Source: Marilutibacter chinensis
GTDB lineage: Bacteria > Pseudomonadota > Gammaproteobacteria > Xanthomonadales > Xanthomonadaceae
Direction: 5' to 3'
DNA length: 64,000 bases
NCBI RefSeq assembly: GCF_021725675.1
Contig: NZ_JAKJPO010000001.1
Coordinates: forward strand, 372,001-436,000
Positions 53,810 through 59,524 of the stretch are shown here, in pieces. The notes under the pieces are model-generated. The model ran no database searches and was not told the DNA's origin. It saw only the letters and a list, made by a program, of their open reading frames with translations. A program made the translations under genes and the position numbers. Within the stretch, counting starts at the first letter, position 1; each line of letters opens with the position of its first letter.

Positions 53810-54355
53810 CTACTCCGGCATCCGGCCGCTGGCCTCCGGCAACCGCCTGGCGCGACGATCCAGCCCTTCGCGATCCCTGAGATAGAACGACGGCGCACGG
53901 GTGATCGCCACCGTCGTTGCCGCCTGTTTCGGCGAAAGCCGGCTCAACGGTTTTCCGAACTCGCGTTCGGCGAAGTCGTTCAAGCCTCGGCCGGTGCCGT
54001 TGTAGGACAAGGCGCAATACAGGCCATAGATCTGCGATTCGTCCAGATGCAAGGGAAGTAGCCAGACCAGCATCGCCTCATGCAGGTGCCTCCAGCCGGA
54101 TCTGTCATGCGGACGCAGCAGGTGCGCAACCATGCGCGCGATGGACAACTCGGGGCCGCCGGTTTCGTGATCGATCATTTCGCGGACCCGCTCCGGCGGC
54201 GCGGCATCCTCCGGATCCGCCGCGGCGAGAACCGCCTCGATCCGGCCCAGATGAGGTCGAACAGCAGCGATGTCGTAGGCGAACAGCACCAGCGCCGGGA
54301 GACCGATCAACAGCGCCAGGGCCCTGGCCGCGTTGCCCACGACACCGCTCATCAC
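53810..54355 (-). CDS. GT51-like transglycosylase fragment protein
   Basis: This is a 181-aa protein with one N-terminal membrane helix (about 10-26) and a C-terminal region resembling the second half of GT51 peptidoglycan transglycosylases: IYGLYCALSYNGTGRGLNDF, then EFGKPLSRLSPKQAA and AITRAPSFYLRD. The first half of a GT51 domain, with the catalytic glutamates in EDRxFxxH, is not visible; the corresponding part is short and different. The protein probably cannot polymerise lipid II by itself. It may be a decayed or repurposed enzyme. The gene order with the following hypothetical gene (33 bp) suggests cotranscription. Confidence 0.65.
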   Translation of the reverse strand: MMSGVVGNAARALALLIGLPALVLFAYDIAAVRPHLGRIEAVLAAADPEDAAPPERVREMIDHETGGPELSIARMVAHLLRPHDRSGWRHLHEAMLVWLLPLHLDESQIYGLYCALSYNGTGRGLNDFAEREFGKPLSRLSPKQAATTVAITRAPSFYLRDREGLDRRARRLPEASGRMPE

Positions 54356-54388
54356 GCTTCTCCCCTGGAAACGATAAACGGCCAGACC

Positions 54389-54880
54389 TCAGGCGCTTTC
54401 CAGCGGCAGCGTCCGCATCTGCACATCGGAAGCCTCGATGAGCCAGTGCGCATGCAATCCCGGCGCGCCCGCCCACTCAATCTCATGGATCACATTACCT
54501 GCATCGCTGAGCCGGACTTCACTGTAACGCCAATCGAAGTGACCTGCCCCCGATCGGGGATTGTTCAAGGTGTAGGAGAAGACCTCTGGGTAGAACAGCT
54601 CGATGTAGCGGTCGTGGTACGCACCAAGCAGGCGCACTCGCAAGCTCAGAGAACGGAATTCACGACGCTCTCCCTCCGACGGTTCCTCGAACCTGGCCCA
54701 TTCGAGCCAGCTGTCATGCGGACAATTCGGATCCGTTGCGTCGAAGAGCAGGCCAGATGCCGCCAACTCGTACGCGGCAGCCGGGAATCTCGGCCGGTTC
54801 TGCTCTAGGTATTCGACATACCTGCGGAAAGGAGCATTCGGATCACCGTCTGCGTGCAGTTGCCGGGAAAGGAGAAACAT
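54389..54880 (-). CDS. Conserved-looking protein of unknown function
   Basis: This is a 163-aa soluble, acidic protein. I do not recognise a named family. Visible features are an ordered aromatic core: PHDSWLEWARFEE, LRVRLLGAYHDRYIELFYPE, GHFDWRYSEVRLSDAGNVIH, and EIEWAG with a closing HWLIEASDVQMRTL. The pattern (GAYHDRYIEL, then DWRY-x-E and IHEIEW) looks like a compact beta-rich domain of the kind seen in immunity-like or uncharacterised enterobacterial proteins, but this is a guess. It lies upstream of the GT51-like gene on the same strand and downstream of the DUF1508 gene. Confidence 0.7.
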   Translation of the reverse strand: MFLLSRQLHADGDPNAPFRRYVEYLEQNRPRFPAAAYELAASGLLFDATDPNCPHDSWLEWARFEEPSEGERREFRSLSLRVRLLGAYHDRYIELFYPEVFSYTLNNPRSGAGHFDWRYSEVRLSDAGNVIHEIEWAGAPGLHAHWLIEASDVQMRTLPLESA

Positions 54881-54996
54881 GGGAATCCACCGGGTGGTTC
54901 TGGTGTGTGGCGAGTGAGGTGCGGGGAAGGTGCTGCCAAGACCTGCAACGGATCATAAGACCGGACGGACGGGCATTCGTCCGGTCTTGGGTCAAG

Positions 54997-55200
54997 TCAC
55001 TCCCTGACCGGCGTTGCGTAATGGGTGGATTTGACAAGATCGATGCCTGCCTCGGCGCCCGACCTGTTGTAGTAGCTCTCACCCGAGTCGGCGATCTTCC
55101 TGTTGTTGGCGGCATAGAGAGTCCACCGCCAATAGCCGCCATGGTCCGACTCAACTCCCGAACCGCGCCAAGGCTTCCCGGTAGATCCCAAGATCATCAT
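54997..55200 (-). CDS. DUF1508 (YegP-like) small protein with damaged 5' end
   Basis: The C-terminal 45 residues match DUF1508/Yeg[21 protein letters not shown], then [19 protein letters not shown]. Canonical members begin a few residues before the WRW motif with a short FxxYKD-type strand. Here the frame upstream of GGYWRW has no such strand and no start codon until ATGs at 55200/55197, inside the end of the macrodomain gene. The gene has therefore lost its own 5' end, or is translated from an internal start with a foreign leader. Function of the family is unknown. Confidence 0.6.
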   Translation of the reverse strand: MMILGSTGKPWRGSGVESDHGGYWRWTLYAANNRKIADSGESYYNRSGAEAGIDLVKSTHYATPVRE

Positions 55201-55657
55201 CGCTGAAGCAGCAGAATATGGCCTGTTCAATGCATCCTGCCCGGTGCGAGGAAACGGTACCGATGGCGATCCGTGCGGCCTCGGGCTTCGGGTACCCGTA
55301 GATGCCGGTGCTGATGCCCGGGAAAGCGATGGAACGGACGCCCAGCGTCTCGGCCACCATCAGGGAGTTCGCATAGCAATCCGACAGCAACTCGGCTTCC
55401 CCGTCGTTTCCACCACGCCAGACCGGGCCGACCGTGTGGATGACATGCATCGCCGGCAAACGGTAGCCCTTGGTGGCCTTGGCCTGCCCCGTCCTGCAAC
55501 CACCCAGCAGCCTGCATTCGTGAACCAGTTCAGGGCCGGCCGCCCGATGGATAGCGCCGTCCACGCCGCCGCCTCCCAGCAACGAACTGTTTGCCGCGTT
55601 GACGATGGCGTCGACGGCCAGCGTGGTGATGTCGGCCCTGAGGGCTGTAAGCTGCAC
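55151..55657 (-). CDS. Macrodomain protein (O-acetyl-ADP-ribose deacetylase, MacroD/YmdB type)
   Basis: This is a 168-aa single macrodomain. Signature loops are [20 protein letters not shown] near residue 21, [12 protein letters not shown], and [16 protein letters not shown] near 112. These match the MacroD-type group that removes ADP-ribose or acetyl from ADP-ribose. It is cytoplasmic. The start ATG is at 55657, and the protein begins at the usual first strand. Its end overlaps the frame of the DUF1508 gene. In other genomes macrodomains accompany ADP-ribosyltransferases or NAD-related defence; none is seen here. Confidence 0.92.
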   Translation of the reverse strand: MQLTALRADITTLAVDAIVNAANSSLLGGGGVDGAIHRAAGPELVHECRLLGGCRTGQAKATKGYRLPAMHVIHTVGPVWRGGNDGEAELLSDCYANSLMVAETLGVRSIAFPGISTGIYGYPKPEAARIAIGTVSSHRAGCIEQAIFCCFSDDDLGIYREALARFGS

Positions 55658-55729
55658 CCGCTCTTTACCTTTTGCCGGGACGGCCCCGTATCCCGAGACC
55701 CCGGCCCGCGCGAGTTGCCTGCGGCTCTT

Positions 55730-56221
55730 TCATTCGCCGAGCCAGTCGACGCCGGCCTGGGCGATCCTGCCGTCCTCGGAAGCCTGGACGCCGGAGACAC
55801 CGATCCCGCCGATCACGTTGCCGTCGACCACGAGCCGCAGGCCTCCTTCGATGGGCATGCCCGCCGGCAGCGCCAGCACCACGTTGTTTCCATCCGCCAA
55901 CAGGTTCTGGTGAAAACCCGTGTCCCGCCGGTAGTTCGCGGCATGCTGGGCCTTGGCGATCGCGATATCGACGCTGGAATTGGACGAGTCGTCCATGCGG
56001 AGGAAATGAAGCAGACGTCCCGACTCGTCCACGATGGCGATCGAGACGTTCCAGTTGTTGCGCCGCGCCACGGCCTCGGCCGCCGCCGCGATCTGCCTGA
56101 CGGTCTCGAGGCTGAGGACGGTTCTCGTCCGCAGGTGCTTGTCGGCTGAAGAGCCGGCGATCCCCTGCACGGGAACGAGCAGACCAAGCAGCAATGCAGC
56201 CAGAAGGTTCTTTCGTGTCAC
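55730..56221 (-). CDS. GlcG/HbpS-like exported heme-binding-fold protein
   Basis: This is a 163-aa protein with a signal peptide (residues 1-22, TRKNLLAALLLGLLVPVQGI) and a HbpS/GlcG domain: LETVRQIAAAAEAVARRNNW, IAIVDESGRLLHFLRMDDSS, SVDIAIAKAQHAANY, then PIEGGLRLVVDGNVIGGIGV and a final GVDWLGE. HbpS of Streptomyces binds haem; many relatives have no known ligand. The GTG at 56221 was chosen because it has AGGAG upstream and leads straight into the signal peptide. It lies 72 bp upstream of the macrodomain gene on the same strand. Confidence 0.88.
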   Translation of the reverse strand: MTRKNLLAALLLGLLVPVQGIAGSSADKHLRTRTVLSLETVRQIAAAAEAVARRNNWNVSIAIVDESGRLLHFLRMDDSSNSSVDIAIAKAQHAANYRRDTGFHQNLLADGNNVVLALPAGMPIEGGLRLVVDGNVIGGIGVSGVQASEDGRIAQAGVDWLGE

Positions 56222-56813
56222 TACGATGCTCCTGAAGGATAGCGAGATGGCGGGATGACGACTGCTCGACAGCGTAGCGCAAGAACATTGCTGGCCGGGC
56301 ACACCGTGACGGGTACCTCCGCGGCAATGCCGCCCCAATACCAGACCGAGCAACCAGCTCGTCACCTGGGCCATCGCCGAGGCGCCGGGCGAGGACTACG
56401 GAGCATGAAAGGCGCTGCTCCGCACTCCGGAAGACGTACGCCGTCCGCAAGAAGAAGCGGGCCGAGCGCAACGCGACAGCCCCGAAGATGAAGAAGCGCG
56501 CGACGATGATCCGCCGCGGTCGCTGGCCGAACGGAATGTCCCGGCAGTGACGCATCGCGTCCGTGTTGCGCTCCGGTGGAGGTCAGGATGTGGACTTCTG
56601 GACGTGCGCCTGGACGCGATGAGAGAGCAGCCATGCGGCTGTCCAGATCGGCATCCTGCCGAGCTGTCGAACCGGCGCCTCCGGCGCCGGTTCTCATCCA
56701 GATCCACTTCCACCCCCACATACGCGAAACGCCCCATTCGGGGCGCTTCGCGTATGTGGCGGAGAGATGGTATGCACACAGGCCGGCAATCCCACGAACG
56801 CAGCCATCGAAGA
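56222..56813. other. Gene-poor region before tRNA-Ser
   Basis: I see no supported gene. Several short frames exist on both strands, one with a Lys/Arg-rich end (PKMKKRATMIRRGRW, plus strand, ending about 56550), but none has a convincing start, a family match or neighbours that support it. Structure is abundant: an 11-bp perfect hairpin GAACCGGCGCC (56669-56679) with its complement at 56683-56693, and the long hairpin at 56716-56759. Confidence 0.5.
56716..56759. repeat. 20-bp hairpin next to duplicated tRNA tail
   Basis: CCACATACGCGAAACGCCCC (56716-56735) pairs with GGGGCGCTTCGCGTATGTGG (56740-56759) around a four-base loop ATTC, with a single A-C mismatch. The 3' arm runs into TGGCGGAGAGA (56757-56767), an exact copy of the end of the tRNA-Ser gene. 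It may be the original terminator or processing structure of the tRNA. Confidence 0.75.
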
Positions 56814-56903
56814 TGGCGGAGAGAGTGGGATTCGAACCCACGGAAGGTTTGACCCTTCGCCGGTTTTCAAGACCGGTGCCTTAAACCGCTCGGCCATCTC
56901 TCC
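56814..56903 (-). tRNA. serT: tRNA-Ser (anticodon UGA)
   Basis: Read on the minus strand, the gene starts GGAGAGATGGCCGAGCGG and ends with CTCTCTCCGCCA, so the CCA is encoded. The anticodon stem CCGGT/ACCGG carries the loop CTTGAAA, with anticodon TGA (56867-56869), decoding UCA. A long variable arm (about 15 bases, GAAGGGTCAAACCTTC) is present, as expected for a class II tRNA-Ser. The T-loop is GTTCGAATC. The acceptor stem GGAGAGA pairs with TCTCTCC. Confidence 0.97.
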
Positions 56904-56981
56904 GGTGTCGGCATGTCGCCGTCTGGCTGTTCCCTGCATTGCGCCGGGCGGGCGCATTGTCGCACGGGTGCCGGGCAATCC

Positions 56982-57989
56982 CTAGCCGCTGGCGGCCGCG
57001 GCGCCGGGCAGCGCGATGACCGGTCCGCCGGCCGTTTCCTCGTCGCTGCAGGGCCGTCCGCGGATCTCGGCGCACTTCAGGCGGTCGGCCTCGACCAGGC
57101 CCGGTGCCTTCTCGGCAAGGAAGTCGATGAACACCCGCACCGCAGGCAGCATGCCGCGGCGCGATGCGAACACCGCGTGGAAGATCCCCTGCGGCAGGCG
57201 CCAGTCCGGCAGTACCACTTCCAGCTCGCCGTTGCGCACCGCATCCGAGCAGATCGTCTCCGGCAGCATGGTGATGCCGACGCCCTGCTTGGCCATCGCC
57301 ATCAGCATCGGGAAGTCGAAGCCGGCCACGCGCGGCTTGAGGTCGACCCGGCGCACCGCGCCATCGGGGCCGTGCAGCTCCCAGCGCTGGCGCTGCTCGT
57401 CCTCGTTCATGCTCAGGGTGATGTGCTGGTCGAGGTCGTCCGGCGACACCGGCCGGCCCATCTTGCGCAGGTAGTTCGGGCTGGCGACAAGCAGCTCCTG
57501 GATCTGGCCGAAGCTGCGCATCACCAGGCTGCCGTCGTCGTCCAGTCGCGAGCGCACCCGCAGGGCGACGTCGATGCCCTCGTTGATCACGTCCACACGG
57601 CGATTGCTGATCAGCAACTGCACGTTGACCTGCGGGTACAGGGCGAGGAACTCCGGCAGCAGCTTGGGCATCTGCTGCTGGGCGACGCTGACCGGCACGC
57701 TGACCCGGATCGCGCCGCGTGGCTCGGCGCTGAGCCGGTCGACCGCCTCGCGGGCGGCCTGGGCCTCGGCCAGCATCGCCTGGGCGTGACGGTAGACGCT
57801 CTGGCCGACATCGGTCACCGCGAAACGGCGGGTCGAGCGCTGCAGCAGGCGCACGCCCATGTCGGTCTCCAGCTGGCTGATGCGGCGGCTCAGCCGCGAC
57901 TTGGGTATGCCCATCGCGCGCTCGGCGGCGGCGAATCCGGAGTGCTCGACCACCATAGCGAAGTAGTAGAGGTCGTTGAGGTCGTACAT
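56982..57989 (-). CDS. LysR-family transcriptional regulator
   Basis: This is a 335-aa LysR regulator. The HTH (residues 3-60) reads DLNDLYYFAMVVEHSGFAAA, then PKSRLSRRISQLETDMGVRL. The effector domain begins GAIRVSVPVSVAQQQMPKLL, and NYLRKMGRPVSPDDL and GITMLPETIC are recognisable. The ATG at 57989 follows AAGGTGG; a GTG two codons upstream is an alternative. It is divergent from azoR, the common layout in which such LysR proteins (of the CrgA/AaeR-like group) control a neighbouring quinone or azo reductase. The 121-bp spacer is A/T-rich. Confidence 0.92.
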   Translation of the reverse strand: MYDLNDLYYFAMVVEHSGFAAAERAMGIPKSRLSRRISQLETDMGVRLLQRSTRRFAVTDVGQSVYRHAQAMLAEAQAAREAVDRLSAEPRGAIRVSVPVSVAQQQMPKLLPEFLALYPQVNVQLLISNRRVDVINEGIDVALRVRSRLDDDGSLVMRSFGQIQELLVASPNYLRKMGRPVSPDDLDQHITLSMNEDEQRQRWELHGPDGAVRRVDLKPRVAGFDFPMLMAMAKQGVGITMLPETICSDAVRNGELEVVLPDWRLPQGIFHAVFASRRGMLPAVRVFIDFLAEKAPGLVEADRLKCAEIRGRPCSDEETAGGPVIALPGAAAASG

Positions 57990-58110
57990 GGCCACCTTTC
58001 CGAATATGGAACGATTTGTGACATTTACCTATATTTATCTCGATATTGCAACACCCTAGATTGGCCTCACCGCGGCGCCAAAGCCGCCCGTGCTCCCCGA
58101 GAGGCCCGTC
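57990..58110. promoter_or_regulatory. Divergent LysR/azoR control region
   Basis: This 121-bp region is unusually A/T-rich for the window, with CGAATATGGAACGATTTGTG and TATATTTATCTCGATATTG. Partial inverted sequences of the LysR T-N11-A type are present, but no single box stands out. It must contain the promoters of both genes. Confidence 0.5.
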
Positions 58111-58695
58111 ATGAAACTTCTGCACATCGACTCCAGCGCCCTGGGCGCGAACTCCGTGACCCGTGAGTTGTCCGCCGCGATCGCCGGCCGCTGGCGCGAG
58201 TCGTTCCCGGACATCCAGATCGAGTATCGCGATCTGGACGCCAACCCCCTGCCTCACCTGACTGGAGGTTCGCTGGCCCAGGCCGACGCCACCGAGGCCG
58301 CGGATGCGGCGCGGACGCTGGAGCAGTTCCTCGCCGCCGACGTGATCGTGATCGGCGCACCGATGTACAACTTCAGCATCCCGTCGACGCTGAAGGCATG
58401 GATCGACCGCATCGCGATCGCCGGCAAGACGTTCAGGTACACCGAAACCGGTCCGGTCGGCCTGGCCGGCGGCAAGAAGGTGATCGTCGCCAGTGGCCGT
58501 GGCGGCATCCACAGCGGCGCCCCGAGCGACTTCCAGGAGCCCTACCTGAGCCAGGTGTTCGGCTTCCTGGGCATCGACGACGTCGAGTTCGTCCGTGCCG
58601 AGGGCGTGGCCTACTCGCCGCAGCACCGCAGCGAGGCGCTGGCCGCCGCCCACCGGGCGATCCCGGCCCCGGTTGGACTGCGCAAGGCGGCGTGA
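58111..58695 (+). CDS. azoR: FMN-dependent NADH:quinone/azo reductase AzoR
   Basis: AzoR reduces quinones and azo compounds with two electrons from NADH and protects against thiol-reactive stress. The 194-aa protein has the flavodoxin-like FMN site: KLLHIDSSALGANSVTREL at the start, then PMYNFSIPSTLKAWIDRI and VASGRGGIHSGAPSDF. The ATG at 58111 was chosen as the conserved start. It is divergent from a LysR regulator. Confidence 0.94.
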   Translation: MKLLHIDSSALGANSVTRELSAAIAGRWRESFPDIQIEYRDLDANPLPHLTGGSLAQADATEAADAARTLEQFLAADVIVIGAPMYNFSIPSTLKAWIDRIAIAGKTFRYTETGPVGLAGGKKVIVASGRGGIHSGAPSDFQEPYLSQVFGFLGIDDVEFVRAEGVAYSPQHRSEALAAAHRAIPAPVGLRKAA

Positions 58696-58714
58696 GTCGC
58701 GGCCCGCGACTCTC

Positions 58715-58774
58715 GTGAGCCGCGATTGGGCGTTCCCGATGAAGGCTCCATCGCGGCTCAAGCCGCTCCTGCGG
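58715..58774. repeat. REP-like inverted repeat pair (family B)
   Basis: A partial copy (GTGAGCCGCGATTGGGCG, from 58715) faces a full copy at 58749-58774 (ATCGCGGCTCAAGCCGCTCC, then TGCGG). They lie between azoR and the sigma-factor gene. The unit is the same GTAGGAGCGGC-type element as at 1379-1450, 29692 and 31187-31255. Confidence 0.75.
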
Positions 58775-58941
58775 TCGCTCCCGCGGGTCACGCCTGCCGG
58801 CGATCTGCGGAGCGGGTCGCGGTCCCCGTCGCGGCCGGTCCGCCGCGACGCGACGGCGCGCTATGCTCCCGGCTACAGGGCTCCGGGACAAAGGGCTCCG
58901 AAGTACAGGGGCTGGGGCAGCGCGACATGGGGTATCGCGAC

Positions 58942-59508
58942 ATGGACAGGGAAGCATCCAACGACATCACCCGCCTGCTGCAGCGTCACCATGAAGGCGA
59001 CCGCGATGCGTTCGACCGGATGGTGCCGCTGGTCTACGAACGCCTGCGCGCGATCGCCCGTGGCCAGCTGGCCCGGGCCGGGCGCCGCGGGCAGACCCTG
59101 GACACCACCGCGCTGGTGCAGGAGGCCTATCTGCAATTGGTCGACGCCAATGCCGTCGACTGGCAGGACCGCGGCCATTTCTTCGCCATCTGCGCACGGG
59201 CGATGCGCCGGATCCTGGTCGACTATGCGCGCCGGCGGCATGCCGCCAAGCGCGGTGGCGGAGCGGTTGCCGTCACGCTCGAGGCCGACATGGTCGCCGC
59301 CGACTGCCAGTCCGAGCAGGTGCTGGCGATCGACGCGGCGCTGACTGGGCTGGAGGCGTTCAACGAGCGCCTGGCGCGGGTGGTCGAATGCCGCTACTTC
59401 GCCGGCATGACCGAGGAAGAGACCGCCCGCGCCCTCGACACTTCGCTGCGGACCGTGCAGCGCGACTGGATGCGTGCACGTGCCTGGCTGCTGAAGGCCC
59501 TGGATTGA
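58942..59508 (+). CDS. ECF-type sigma factor of the kinase-associated class
   Basis: This is a 188-aa sigma-70 family protein of the ECF group close to the TIGR02999 type. The sigma-2 region starts NDITRLLQRHHEGDRDAFDR and continues PLVYERLRAIARGQLARAG. Sigma-4 is ALTGLEAFNERLARVVECRY, then GMTEEETARALDTSLRTVQR. Where standard ECF factors have an acidic DAED just before LVQE, this protein has Asp54-Thr55-Thr56-Ala57 (TLDTTALVQEAYLQL). There is no anti-sigma gene; instead a Ser/Thr kinase begins 17 bp downstream, so phosphorylation may replace an anti-sigma. ATG 58927 is an alternative start. Confidence 0.9.
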   Translation: MDREASNDITRLLQRHHEGDRDAFDRMVPLVYERLRAIARGQLARAGRRGQTLDTTALVQEAYLQLVDANAVDWQDRGHFFAICARAMRRILVDYARRRHAAKRGGGAVAVTLEADMVAADCQSEQVLAIDAALTGLEAFNERLARVVECRYFAGMTEEETARALDTSLRTVQRDWMRARAWLLKALD

Positions 59509-59524
59509 TGCCGGCGCCGCGCCG

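Noticed and set aside
55151-55657. Macrodomain gene as part of an NAD-linked defence system
   Set aside because: No ADP-ribosyltransferase, SIR2, TIR or other effector gene is adjacent, so the claim cannot be supported.
56396-56555. Short plus- and minus-strand frames with Lys/Arg-rich or hydrophobic ends
   Set aside because: No start codon with a ribosome site, no family match, and overlapping frames on both strands look equally plausible.
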